Source: CALSMU01 sp965230225
GTDB lineage: Bacteria; Bacteroidota; Bacteroidia; Flavobacteriales_D; Parvicellaceae
NCBI GenBank assembly: GCA_965230225.1
Contig: CBDDKM010000003.1
Location: forward strand, 310,001-374,000
DNA: 64,000 nucleotides
Reading direction: 5' to 3'
Shown in pieces: positions 40,820-49,517 of this stretch (within the stretch, counting starts at the first letter, position 1; each line of letters starts with the position of its first letter). Both the position numbers and the translations under genes were made by a program. The notes under the pieces were generated by a model. It saw only the letters and a list, made by a program, of their open reading frames with translations, ran no database searches and was not told the DNA's origin.

Positions 40820-41909
40820 TAAAAAAAACATTCAAAGCCTCGATAATTTTTAGCGAAGCATCTCCAGATCCATATAGGTTATTTTGTTTTTTCTCTGAAG
40901 TAGAATCAATCATCTCTTTAAAATGATGAAGAATCTTTGACTTATTAGTACCAACTAAAACTCCGGCATTTTCATTTACAATTTCAACCCTTTCGGTAGA
41001 TTCTCTCGTAATGATTAAATTTTTGCCCAAAGAAGCAGCTTCCTCTTGTATCCCCCCACTGTCGGTTATCACCACTTTAGCATTTCCAAGAAATCCAACT
41101 AATTCAAAATAATTAATCGGTTCAAGAAGTTGAATGTTGTTATAGTTACCTAGTTTGTTATGTATGGGGCCTTTTACGTTAGGGTTAGGATGTACCGGAA
41201 AAACAAATTTTAGGTTAGGATATTCGTTGGCTAGTTGACCAATAGTTTCAGCAAATTCTTCCAGTGGCTTTCCAAAGTTCTCTCTTCTGTGAAATGTGAT
41301 TAATACATCGGCTTTGGGTGCATCAGAGCGATCAACTTTGGCTAAAGTAAAATTTAAACTATCCACAACTGTATTTCCAGTAATAAATACATTGTTTGTA
41401 ATACCTTCTCTTTTTAAATTCTCTTGATTTAACTGAGTAGGACAGAAGTGGAGAGATGCTAATTCCGAAATCAATCGTCTATTTAATTCCTCTGGAAAGG
41501 GAGAGTATAGATCGTCTGTTCGTAGTCCTGCTTCAACATGACCACAAGGTATCTTATTGTAAAACGAAGCCATTGCACCGGTATAGGCTGTGTTGGTGTC
41601 TCCCTGAACCAAAGTACAATCCGGAGAGACTTCTTTTATAATGCCTGTTAATGTTACTAGTGACGTAGCTACAAATCCTTCAAGGGATTGATTTTCCTTC
41701 ATTAGATCCAGGTCGTGGTCCACTTTAACGTTCCATAAATCCAATATAGGAGCAATAAGGTGTTTATGTTGTCCGGTATTAATTAAAACCGGATGGTGGT
41801 CTTCAGAATTTAATAAAGCACTATATACAGGGAGAAGTTTTATCGCTTCTGGTCTTGTACCAAAAACGATGGCAATTACTTTCTTATCAGACGTTTCATT
41901 TCTTCCCAT
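40812..41909 (-). CDS. wecB: UDP-N-acetylglucosamine 2-epimerase (non-hydrolysing)
   Basis: WecB converts UDP-GlcNAc to UDP-ManNAc, a precursor of ManNAc or ManNAcA units in surface glycans. The 365-residue protein has GTRPEAIKLLPV, VQGDTNTAYTGAM, GHVEAGLRTDDLYSPFPEELNRRL and VITDSGGIQEEAASLG, all typical. No wecC dehydrogenase follows in the window, so the product may be used as UDP-ManNAc directly or processed elsewhere. Its start overlaps the upstream glycosyltransferase gene by 34 bp, an unusual length, but no later in-frame Met precedes the conserved core. Confidence 0.95.
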   Translation of the reverse strand: MGRNETSDKKVIAIVFGTRPEAIKLLPVYSALLNSEDHHPVLINTGQHKHLIAPILDLWNVKVDHDLDLMKENQSLEGFVATSLVTLTGIIKEVSPDCTLVQGDTNTAYTGAMASFYNKIPCGHVEAGLRTDDLYSPFPEELNRRLISELASLHFCPTQLNQENLKREGITNNVFITGNTVVDSLNFTLAKVDRSDAPKADVLITFHRRENFGKPLEEFAETIGQLANEYPNLKFVFPVHPNPNVKGPIHNKLGNYNNIQLLEPINYFELVGFLGNAKVVITDSGGIQEEAASLGKNLIITRESTERVEIVNENAGVLVGTNKSKILHHFKEMIDSTSEKKQNNLYGSGDASLKIIEALNVFFNG

Positions 41910-43087
41910 AACCTAATTGTATTTTCTACAGCACTGTATTGAGTATCTGGTTTATTAGGCTCAAAAATAGGCTTTCCTTCATTGAAATGCTTGTATGAAG
42001 TCAAAATAAAATTTGAAATTTCCTCTTGAGCTTCATGCTCGAAGCACTTTCCATAGTTGTTATGGACAATTTTGGAGGTGACACTTCCTGAACTAGTTAT
42101 TCCTAGAATTGGAATTTGAGCAGCCATGTAATCGATGATCTTAGAAGGTAAGAATTGATTGTTAGCTGTGGGAGTATCTAGAACCACTAATAAATTGGCT
42201 TTTTTCTGCCACTCAACCGAAGTCATAAAATCAACTAAGCCTAAGTGCTTTACTCCTGAAGGTGCTTTTTCGAAAAGCTCCCTGTTGTTTCTGTCGAGTC
42301 CTCCCATAAAAATAACTTCAATTTTGCCTTTTAACTCAGGGTTCTCCCTTACAATTTTTGTAATTGGATTAAGCAACGGAAGTGGTGACCTTGCTCCTGC
42401 AAATCCTCCGGTACAGACTATCTTAAACGTGTCTTTGTTTGACAGATCGTTGCCCCCAGATTGAACTTCGTCATCATAAACATTCGGGAAGAATTTTATT
42501 TTGTCTCTGTGTTGTGGGTATTTTTTTTTGTAAAAATCTGTCATCTGAGGTGAGGCTATCGAAATTAAACTAGCCTGTTCAAACGATTCTTTCTCCCAAC
42601 TTTGATTTAAACTTTTGGCTTTTTCTGTCCATGCTGTAAGTGGGTAGTCTGCCCACGGATCGCTCAGGTGCATTACCCAGGGTAAGTTCAGCCTGGAACT
42701 TACAGATTTGGCTACCATTGCACTTGTAATGGGGAAGGATCTTGAATAGATGATGTCCGGCTTTAATTCCTCTGCTTTTTTTATCATGGCAGATGTTTTT
42801 TTTAGCCAGGAAGATTTAGGGTCAGGAGATTGTAGCAAGGTTGGATTCAACTTACTCTTGGCAAAATTAACATACCTGTTTTCAGGAATAGGAAAATCAT
42901 GAACCTTTACAGACGGCGATATATAGTTTTTTAAGGAGTTATCTATTGGCATGTTTAATACCTGATTACTAGTAAAAACATCTATATGGCAGTCTTGCTT
43001 GGCTAAATACTTGACGTATTTACCAGTCTGGATACATTCCGGATCATTTTTGGGAGGAAAGGCCAGGGATATGGTAAGAATTTTCAT
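41876..43087 (-). CDS. Family 4 glycosyltransferase
   Basis: This 403-residue glycosyltransferase is of GT-B type. The N-terminus ILTISLAFPPKNDPECIQTGKYVKYLAKQ matches the GT4 start. SFPITSAMVAKSVSSRL and WVMHLSDPWADYPL are typical of Bacteroidota exopolysaccharide transferases, and the C-terminal FLPSKIIDYMAAQIPILGI holds the phosphate/donor-binding region with a Lys-Ile-Asp pattern. The start ATG (43085-43087) overlaps the preceding glycosyltransferase by 4 bp. It is part of a leftward run of four sugar genes. Confidence 0.88.
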   Translation of the reverse strand: MKILTISLAFPPKNDPECIQTGKYVKYLAKQDCHIDVFTSNQVLNMPIDNSLKNYISPSVKVHDFPIPENRYVNFAKSKLNPTLLQSPDPKSSWLKKTSAMIKKAEELKPDIIYSRSFPITSAMVAKSVSSRLNLPWVMHLSDPWADYPLTAWTEKAKSLNQSWEKESFEQASLISIASPQMTDFYKKKYPQHRDKIKFFPNVYDDEVQSGGNDLSNKDTFKIVCTGGFAGARSPLPLLNPITKIVRENPELKGKIEVIFMGGLDRNNRELFEKAPSGVKHLGLVDFMTSVEWQKKANLLVVLDTPTANNQFLPSKIIDYMAAQIPILGITSSGSVTSKIVHNNYGKCFEHEAQEEISNFILTSYKHFNEGKPIFEPNKPDTQYSAVENTIRLWEEMKRLIRK

Positions 43088-44274
43088 TTGCCAATGCTCT
43101 TATTAATCAACGCTTCAATTTTGTTTATTTGATTGTCGTACGAGTTTTCCAAAGCAAAAAATCTTCTAATTTGCATGTTTACCTGATTGTTGAATTCAGA
43201 AAGGTTATTTACAATTTGATCGAATTTATCAAGGAATTCTTCGTTGGATTTACTCATTGAAATCAGTTGCTCCGAAGCATTTTCATAAGCTCCGATTATG
43301 TTATTTGAAAGTATTGTTCCTCCCCCATAAAAGTAGCTCATTAACTTATGTGGGTTGGAGTGTATATGGGCAGTTTCCGGTTTGAAAAATAGTAGGTTGA
43401 TGTCAAATTTAGAACTGTAGTTAATCAATTCGTTTGATGGTTTGGAACCAATAAAGTAAACGTTTCCAAGTGCTTCTAAATCAGTTTTATGACTATCAGA
43501 GATATTTGTTCCTCCAAGGTTGTTACTGGTATAGGGGCCGACTAAGATAAAATCTACAGTGCTGTGTTTGCTTGCCAGATTCTTTATTAAATCGTAATCC
43601 AAATTTTTGTGCAGATTGCCAATGTAGCCCACTTTAACAGAGTTGTTTCCCGGAAGTTTTAACTCTTTATTCTGATTCTGAAAATGCTGTAGGTCGGCTC
43701 CATGTGTTATGAAATGAGTATTAAAATTCCATTGTTTTAAGTACTCACAAATATTAGGTGCAACACCAATTACCAAATCAGCTTTAAGAACCAATCCCTT
43801 CTCGTATTTTGGTAGCGTAAGCTGGTGGTGTAAATCAACCGCATGATATATAAATGCATTGGCCTTCCAAATGGTCGTGTCAATGAACCTTTGTGGGTCA
43901 AAACTCCAAATCAAATCAGGAGAAACTTTGGTAAGCTTATTTATCTTTTTAATTATTTTCTTATCCAGGCTAATCTGTGTATTAAGAGGGAGTTTGTTGT
44001 ACTTAGGAAGAGGGTAGGAATACTCGATTACATCCAGATTATTCTTGATGTTTTTGATTGAAACATCCTGCGAGAAAGAGTTTTTTAATGACCAGGAATG
44101 ATGAGGGTTAATGAATACTACTCTGTTGCTTTGGGATAGGTAGTTAGCATAATGATGCTTGGATACAAAATTGCTCCCCCAAGGCTCAGGAGATATTATA
44201 TATATGGTTTTATTTTTTAACTTAAAACTCACAGATTCGAACAACGGCGAAAATATTAAATAAATCTTAAACAA
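43084..44274 (-). CDS. Glycosyltransferase-like protein
   Basis: This 396-residue GT-B-like protein starts with KTIYIISPEPWGSNFVSKHHYANYLSQ and continues DLIWSFDPQRFI, FIYHAVDLHHQLTLP, VKVGYIGNLHKNLDYDLIKNLAS and HSNPHKLMSYFYGGGTILSN. The last resembles the donor-binding part of the SpsE/GT4-like transferases. The first frame codon is a TTG at 44272-44274 and a GTG 14 codons later is also possible; there is no ATG before the core, so the start is uncertain. It opens the wecB operon and diverges from the sulfotransferase gene. Confidence 0.8.
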   Translation of the reverse strand: MFKIYLIFSPLFESVSFKLKNKTIYIISPEPWGSNFVSKHHYANYLSQSNRVVFINPHHSWSLKNSFSQDVSIKNIKNNLDVIEYSYPLPKYNKLPLNTQISLDKKIIKKINKLTKVSPDLIWSFDPQRFIDTTIWKANAFIYHAVDLHHQLTLPKYEKGLVLKADLVIGVAPNICEYLKQWNFNTHFITHGADLQHFQNQNKELKLPGNNSVKVGYIGNLHKNLDYDLIKNLASKHSTVDFILVGPYTSNNLGGTNISDSHKTDLEALGNVYFIGSKPSNELINYSSKFDINLLFFKPETAHIHSNPHKLMSYFYGGGTILSNNIIGAYENASEQLISMSKSNEEFLDKFDQIVNNLSEFNNQVNMQIRRFFALENSYDNQINKIEALINKSIGK

Positions 44275-44336
44275 TGATTCTATAATTGATTTACTTCCCT
44301 TTCTTTGTGGAGGAAGATCAGAGCTTTATTAATGGG

Positions 44337-45317
44337 ATGAAAGATCAGGAGATCATATTTTTATTAGGAGTACACAAATCAGGTACAAGTTTACTAAGAA
44401 GTCTATTTGAAGGACATCGTGATTTGTATACCATTCCTTTGGAAGCTCATTATTTTGCCAATGCAGGTTATCGAGTTAATTATCCATTAAGAAAAGAAGG
44501 GTATAAAGAGAAGGTATTTTCGGATGAGGCTATCAATTGGATCGAACATTCGAATCGTTCTAAAAATGAATACGGGGATGGAAATGCTAGTGGTTTTTTT
44601 AATGAAGAAGAATTTTCTAAAGCACTCCTAAACCTAAGTGTTGAAAATGGCCCGGAGGAATTATTGCATTATTTTAAGTCAATTCTAATTTCCGATAAAA
44701 ATTATTCCAATGAAGGAAATAAGGTTTATGTAGAGAAGTCTGTTGATAATTTGGAGTTTGCTCAATTATTATCAAGGTGGTTTCCAAAAGCGAAGTTCAT
44801 TCACATTGTACGAAATCCTTATTCGAATTTGGTTTCATTGAGAAAATACCGTCAAAAAGGAAGTGGTCAATATCCGAGTTTACCAATCATTCTAAAAACG
44901 CTTGAATACAATTTTACCTATTTGGAGAACAATCGGATGTCAATTCCAAATTATCTGGTTTTAAAATATGAAGACCTTTTATTGGAAACAGAGCCTGAAA
45001 TGAAACGCCTGGCAGATTTCTTGGGTATTGAATATGTCAGTTCGATGCTTCATCCAACCTTTGGTGGAGAATCATGGAATGGTAATAGTACCTCTGATGA
45101 AAAGTTTGAAGGAGTTTCTTCAAAGAATATTGATGCCTGGAAGGATCTGATTTTTCCACATGAAGTACACTTTATAAATCAAATGTTTGGGTCCGAAATG
45201 AAGAGTGTTGGCTACGATATGATCACACCAGGTGGAAGTTTTTGGAAAAAAGCGAAACAAGAGAAATGGAAGATGTATTTCTACAATAGACTCTTTAAAT
45301 ATTACTCATTACCGTAA
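44337..45317 (+). CDS. PAPS-dependent sulfotransferase
   Basis: From the ATG at 44337 this is a 326-residue sulfotransferase. It has the 5'-phosphosulfate loop LGVHKSGTSLLRSLFEGH near the start and the 3'-phosphate motif VRNPYSNLVSLRKYR mid-protein. Sulfotransferases take the sulfate from PAPS to a hydroxyl or amine. The location among glycosyltransferases points to sulfation of a surface glycan or glycolipid; the acceptor is not known. No PAPS synthesis genes are near. A TTG 17 codons earlier is possible. It is the only rightward gene in this stretch and its end overlaps the next glycosyltransferase by 16 bp. Confidence 0.88.
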   Translation: MKDQEIIFLLGVHKSGTSLLRSLFEGHRDLYTIPLEAHYFANAGYRVNYPLRKEGYKEKVFSDEAINWIEHSNRSKNEYGDGNASGFFNEEEFSKALLNLSVENGPEELLHYFKSILISDKNYSNEGNKVYVEKSVDNLEFAQLLSRWFPKAKFIHIVRNPYSNLVSLRKYRQKGSGQYPSLPIILKTLEYNFTYLENNRMSIPNYLVLKYEDLLLETEPEMKRLADFLGIEYVSSMLHPTFGGESWNGNSTSDEKFEGVSSKNIDAWKDLIFPHEVHFINQMFGSEMKSVGYDMITPGGSFWKKAKQEKWKMYFYNRLFKYYSLP

Positions 45318-46432
45318 TTCGCGATTACATTCTCAGTTATTTCGAAGTACTTTTTGCCAATTGTATTCATTGAAAATCGTTCGGTAAATTCTAGCGACAT
45401 TTCATCTGGAGAATACTGGTGAGATAATCCTTTTTTTACAGCATTTAACCAACCTTTTGCAGTGTTGTCCTCAACCAGTATGCCGTAATCATCTGTTAAA
45501 TATTCTGCTATGGCGGGTAGAGATGATGCAATTACTGGGGTGCCACAACAGAGGGATTCCATACAGACCACAGAAGCTGTTTCGTAGGTAGTGCAATGAA
45601 GAAAAAATGAAGAGTTCTTAAATTGTTCAGAGGCCTCAGATGGTGTTAGCCAACCAGTAAAATTGGTAACTTCCTTCAAGTTGCTTTGAAAAACGAAAGA
45701 TTTGATTTTTTCTATTTCAGCCCCTAATCCCCCAATTACCAGTTCGAAATCTATTTCTTTTTTCAGTTCAGTTAAAGCTTCTAATATTGGAAATGGGTTT
45801 TTATGATTACCCCATGAGGCCATCATGAAGAATTTAACTTTATCATTGGACACAGGGTGGTTAAAGACTTCTGTGTCTACAATGTTGTTAAGCAGATAAT
45901 GTTTTTTTATTTCTACTCCTGAGAATTCCTCAATATCTTTTCTAAGAGCATGTGAAACGGTTGCAACAGGTATGTCATGATGAAATATTTGCTTAATCTT
46001 CTTTAGTTTTTTTTCTTTTTCTATGTGAAAATTGAAATGATAAGCCGTCCAATGTTCAATAATTAAAAGTGGAACTTTAAGCTTCTTTTTTAACTTTTTC
46101 GTAAACCTGAGGTGGGGATAGGCAATGTGAAAATGTACTGAGTCGATAGCATTTTTAGAGTTTAGTTTTGAAAAGCATCTAATTATTGCCTTGTAAGAAA
46201 AGAGCTCTTTAAGTATCCATTGATCTTTTGGGATACCTACGATACATTCATACTGATTTTCTCCTCTTTTTAATAATTTGCTACCGGTTCCTGTTTTGTA
46301 AGTAATGTGAAGAGTAATATTAGAACATGAAGGTGAGATGCTTTGTATGTGCCTCCTAACAAAAATTCCATTTGCTGGACTCTCTTCGGTAGGAAACCAG
46401 GGTGTAATATGTAATATTCTATACTTTTCCAC
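45302..46432 (-). CDS. Family 4 glycosyltransferase
   Basis: This 376-residue GT4 protein begins YRILHITPWFPTEESPANGIFVRRHIQ, with VHFHIAYPHLRFTKK later. It ends with the classic E-x7-E donor-binding stretch (VVCMESLCCGTPVIASSLPAI). It starts with GTG (46430-46432) and overlaps the preceding gene's stop by 14 bp, so it is coupled to it. The first residues (MEKYRILHITPWFP) confirm the start. Sugar specificity is not known. Confidence 0.9.
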   Translation of the reverse strand: MEKYRILHITPWFPTEESPANGIFVRRHIQSISPSCSNITLHITYKTGTGSKLLKRGENQYECIVGIPKDQWILKELFSYKAIIRCFSKLNSKNAIDSVHFHIAYPHLRFTKKLKKKLKVPLLIIEHWTAYHFNFHIEKEKKLKKIKQIFHHDIPVATVSHALRKDIEEFSGVEIKKHYLLNNIVDTEVFNHPVSNDKVKFFMMASWGNHKNPFPILEALTELKKEIDFELVIGGLGAEIEKIKSFVFQSNLKEVTNFTGWLTPSEASEQFKNSSFFLHCTTYETASVVCMESLCCGTPVIASSLPAIAEYLTDDYGILVEDNTAKGWLNAVKKGLSHQYSPDEMSLEFTERFSMNTIGKKYFEITENVIANYGNE

Positions 46433-47750
46433 TTAAGTGTTTTTTGATGGCCGTGCACATTATTTTCGTTTGGCTTTCTCTGGTGTAAGTATTAATTGCA
46501 TCCGTATTACCCTCATATTTTAAAGTATTGGTGGATTTCCACTCCGAATACTTTTGTTTTAGGTGCTCATAAACTTCAGTTTCCGAATTTAGTATTACGC
46601 CTGAAGAAGTATTTTTAATCACTTCTTCTCCAGAGCTATGATCATTGGGTACCATAATAACGTTTCTACCACTGCCAATGTATTCAAATATTTTTCCAAA
46701 ATGCCTTCCTTTAACACCTGGTAATGCAGGGAACAACAACAGTTGAGCATCTTTAACGTGTTGTAATGCTTCAGTTCTGGGCTTTCGTTTGGTGACCAAT
46801 AAATAACTCGAAGGAATGAATTTTTCTAGAAACTCTTTTGGATTACCTAGAAAGCTGTTGAAGCTTTGTTTATACGCCAGGCGGTCTGCTCCAATAAATT
46901 CCAATTTGAAATCTTCCGGTCGAAATTCTTCTATGAATTTTTTAACTCCGTTTAGGAAAATATCTAGGCGTTGATGATTGTACAAGGAACCGTTGTGAAC
47001 AACTTTGAAAATCCCATTCTCTCTGTGTTCAAGGTCTTGATAAAGGTTTTGTTCGAATCCGTTATGAATAACGGCTCCTGATGAGTTTCCTGTTATTTTC
47101 TTTAACCTAACAAGCCATTCTTTACTTGTAATACTCACAAAAGCAGCATCCTTACCCCATTTTTTCCAGTATTTATAACAGTACTTATCTTGTAGTTTTT
47201 CTACTTTATTAGGAGAGTAATCTTCCATTACAATTCTGTCGTCCCATAAGTCTCTATGGTCCTGAACATAAGGAATGCCAAATTTTTGATGAATTTCATG
47301 TGCCAATCTTAAATGATGATGCGGTGAAAAGACAGCAATGACAATATCGTATTGATGATTGGTTAAGTGGTCAAATAAGAATTTTTTGTAGCTTCTGTAA
47401 CTATCAGTAGATTCTGGAGATGTGTCTAAAAAACCTTTGGACCAGGCACCTAGAATTGCAAGTTTGTTCCACTTTCCTCCATGGAGCTTTTGAAACCAAA
47501 ATTTTGATTTCCAATCTACAACGGGCAAGGTGATTAAGTCGTAATTATCCTGTTTGGTAATGGTAACCAGGTCGAAAAAACCTTCTTCAGAGCAGTATTG
47601 ATCTTTTAAAGTTTTTTTGTTCCAGTCGTGGGTTACTATTGTTGGTCTAATACCATTTGCTAAAAAATGATCTGCATAGCCTTGTGCACGTAATGCCCCA
47701 ATTACATTCATAGGTGGGAAATGATGAGATAATATCAAGGCTTTCAACAT
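46419..47750 (-). CDS. Glycosyltransferase
   Basis: From the ATG at 47748-47750 this is a 443-residue GT-B glycosyltransferase. It starts MLKALILSHHFPPMNVIGAL, followed by VQDHRDLWDDRI and later IFKVVHNGSLYNHQRL. The C-terminus holds GRHFGKIFEYIGSGRNVIMVP, the donor-binding segment with the Glu. The same open frame extends to 47972, but that part lies opposite the rdgB gene and has no relation to glycosyltransferases, so it was rejected. It is divergent from rdgB and starts the two-gene unit with the next glycosyltransferase. Confidence 0.9.
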   Translation of the reverse strand: MLKALILSHHFPPMNVIGALRAQGYADHFLANGIRPTIVTHDWNKKTLKDQYCSEEGFFDLVTITKQDNYDLITLPVVDWKSKFWFQKLHGGKWNKLAILGAWSKGFLDTSPESTDSYRSYKKFLFDHLTNHQYDIVIAVFSPHHHLRLAHEIHQKFGIPYVQDHRDLWDDRIVMEDYSPNKVEKLQDKYCYKYWKKWGKDAAFVSITSKEWLVRLKKITGNSSGAVIHNGFEQNLYQDLEHRENGIFKVVHNGSLYNHQRLDIFLNGVKKFIEEFRPEDFKLEFIGADRLAYKQSFNSFLGNPKEFLEKFIPSSYLLVTKRKPRTEALQHVKDAQLLLFPALPGVKGRHFGKIFEYIGSGRNVIMVPNDHSSGEEVIKNTSSGVILNSETEVYEHLKQKYSEWKSTNTLKYEGNTDAINTYTRESQTKIMCTAIKKHLSGKV

Positions 47751-47763
47751 TCGAAATCTATTA

Positions 47764-47771
47764 TACTTTTG
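47764..47771 (+). promoter_or_regulatory. -7 box of rdgB
   Basis: TACTTTTG (TAnnTTTG) lies 19 nt before the rdgB ATG in the 40-bp gap between two divergent genes. No clear -33 TTG is seen. Confidence 0.45.
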
Positions 47772-47790
47772 TACGACTAATTTTAGATTT

Positions 47791-48369
47791 ATGAAATTAA
47801 TTTTTGCAACTAATAACGCTAACAAAGTAAAGGAAATTAAAGCATTGGTGGGAGAACGTTTTGATATTTTGTCTCTTAAGGAAATTAATTGTCTGGATGA
47901 TCTTCCTGAAACACAGGATACTTTAGAAGGGAATGCCATGCAAAAAGCAAGGTATGTTGCTGATAAATTCAATGTAAACTGCTTTGCAGATGATACCGGT
48001 TTAGAAGTGGATGCTTTAGACGGAGCCCCGGGAGTTTATTCTGCTCGTTACGCAGGCGAGGATTGTATAGCTGAGAACAATATGAATAAGCTATTGTCCG
48101 AAATGGATGGGGTAGAGAATAGAAAAGCAAATTTCCGAACCTGTATAGCTCTCATTATTGATGGGCAAGAGCATATTTTTGATGGAGAGGTTCAAGGGAA
48201 AATAACTCAACATAAAAGTGGAGAAGAAGGATTTGGTTATGATCCGATTTTCCAACCTGAAGGGTACGAACAAACCTTTTCGGAAATGACCCTGGAGGCA
48301 AAAAATAAAATTAGTCATCGTGGTAGAGCAGTAAGAAAGTTAGCAGAGTACTTAAACAGTATAAGCTAA
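47791..48369 (+). CDS. rdgB: XTP/dITP diphosphohydrolase (non-canonical purine NTP pyrophosphatase)
   Basis: RdgB hydrolyses XTP, dITP and ITP to the monophosphates and keeps deaminated purines out of DNA and RNA. The 192-residue protein has the expected N-terminal ATNNANKVKEIKAL (substrate loop), the active-site FADDTGLEVDALDGAPGVYSARYAG and the C-terminal GFGYDPIFQPEGYEQTFSEM. KNKISHRGRA completes the fold. The start ATG is at 47791. It overlaps the convergent ddl gene by 4 bp. Confidence 0.97.
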   Translation: MKLIFATNNANKVKEIKALVGERFDILSLKEINCLDDLPETQDTLEGNAMQKARYVADKFNVNCFADDTGLEVDALDGAPGVYSARYAGEDCIAENNMNKLLSEMDGVENRKANFRTCIALIIDGQEHIFDGEVQGKITQHKSGEEGFGYDPIFQPEGYEQTFSEMTLEAKNKISHRGRAVRKLAEYLNSIS

Positions 48370-49346
48370 GCTTCAGACGATAGAGCGTATTCTATCACTT
48401 CATTGAACAAATCTTTTAACTCTATTCCTGCAGCAGCTGCCATTTGTGGGATGATGCTTTCAGCAGATTGTCCGGGTACTGTATTTATTTCTATTAAATG
48501 AGGAACACCATTATGAAGTATGTAATCTGCTCTTGCTATGCCAGATAACCCTAACTTTTCGTATATTTTTTTTGTGTTTTCTTTTACCTTTTGCTCTATT
48601 TCAGAGGATAAATCTGCTGGGGTAATTTCATTTGATTCTCCTTTATATTTGGCATCAAAATCAAAGAACTCGTTGTCTGTTACAATTTCAGTAATGGGTA
48701 AAACAGTTATTCCTTTTAGGGAGCGATAAACCCCATTTGTTACTTCTCTGCCATCCAGAAAAGATTCAATAACCGCTTGTGTTCCATGTTGTAAAGCAGT
48801 ATCAACAGCATCGGATAACTCAGAAGTTTCAGAAACCTTGGTTACTCCAAAACTACTACCCCCATCAACTGGTTTAACAAAGCACGGGAGACCAACACGA
48901 TCGATTATATCCTCAGAAGAAAATGCTTCGTTTTTTTGAATCATCACTGCTTCTGCCACCGGAATATTAAAGTTTCTTAGAAACTGATTGCAGATGAACT
49001 TATTAAAAGTAACTGTCGAGTTTAATTGATTGCAAGTGGTGTATGGTAAATTGATTAAGTCGAAGTATGCCTGAAGTTTACCGTCTTCTCCAGGTGTGCC
49101 ATGAATAACAATAAATGCACAATCAAAAGTAATTTTCTTACCATCTATAGTTATAGAAAAATCGTTTTTATCTACCGGAACAGAAATGCCATTATGAAAA
49201 CCTACCCAACCTTCCTCATCTATACGGATTTTATAGCATTCGTAAAGTTCTTTATCAATGTTGTCAAAAACAGTCTGAGCACTCTTAATAGATACTTCTT
49301 TTTCTAAGCTATATCCACCCTCAATAACAGCGATTGTCTTTTTCAT
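48366..49346 (-). CDS. ddl: D-alanine--D-alanine ligase
   Basis: Ddl joins two D-alanines with ATP to build the end of the peptidoglycan stem peptide. The protein has 326 residues from the ATG at 49344-49346 (MKKTIAVIEGGYSLEKEVS). It has the ATP-grasp features CFVKPVDGGSSFGV, AVIESFLDGREVT and GIARADYI, with the C-terminal EINTVPGQSA. The loop with DGKLQAYFDL is short. A longer start three codons upstream (MLFM) is unlikely. It diverges from the PASTA gene across 171 bp, a gene order common in Bacteroidota. Confidence 0.96.
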   Translation of the reverse strand: MKKTIAVIEGGYSLEKEVSIKSAQTVFDNIDKELYECYKIRIDEEGWVGFHNGISVPVDKNDFSITIDGKKITFDCAFIVIHGTPGEDGKLQAYFDLINLPYTTCNQLNSTVTFNKFICNQFLRNFNIPVAEAVMIQKNEAFSSEDIIDRVGLPCFVKPVDGGSSFGVTKVSETSELSDAVDTALQHGTQAVIESFLDGREVTNGVYRSLKGITVLPITEIVTDNEFFDFDAKYKGESNEITPADLSSEIEQKVKENTKKIYEKLGLSGIARADYILHNGVPHLIEINTVPGQSAESIIPQMAAAAGIELKDLFNEVIEYALSSEA

Positions 49347-49389
49347 AAATAGCAATGTTTTCTATTGATTTCAATAGGGAAATTATTTC

Positions 49390-49397
49390 CAAAGGTA
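49390..49397 (-). promoter_or_regulatory. -7 box upstream of ddl
   Basis: The minus strand reads TACCTTTG, matching TAnnTTTG. It lies 43 nt before the ddl ATG. No -33 TTG is visible, so confidence is low. Confidence 0.35.
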
Positions 49398-49481
49398 TTT
49401 TTTGAATACTGAAATTATTATTCGTGATCAACTAATTATTAACAGCCCTTAGTTATACTAACTCAAACCCCGCAATATTTA

Positions 49482-49489
49482 TATATTTG
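49482..49489 (+). promoter_or_regulatory. -7 box of the PASTA operon
   Basis: TATATTTG (TAnnTTTG) lies 28 nt before the PASTA gene ATG, placing the transcript start near 49496. Confidence 0.45.
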
Positions 49490-49517
49490 TCAAGGTTATA
49501 ACTACAGCAAACCAAAC

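Noticed and set aside
47751..47972. N-terminal extension of the glycosyltransferase at 46419-47750
   Set aside because: It lies opposite the rdgB coding sequence and the protein begins with a typical glycosyltransferase start at 47750.
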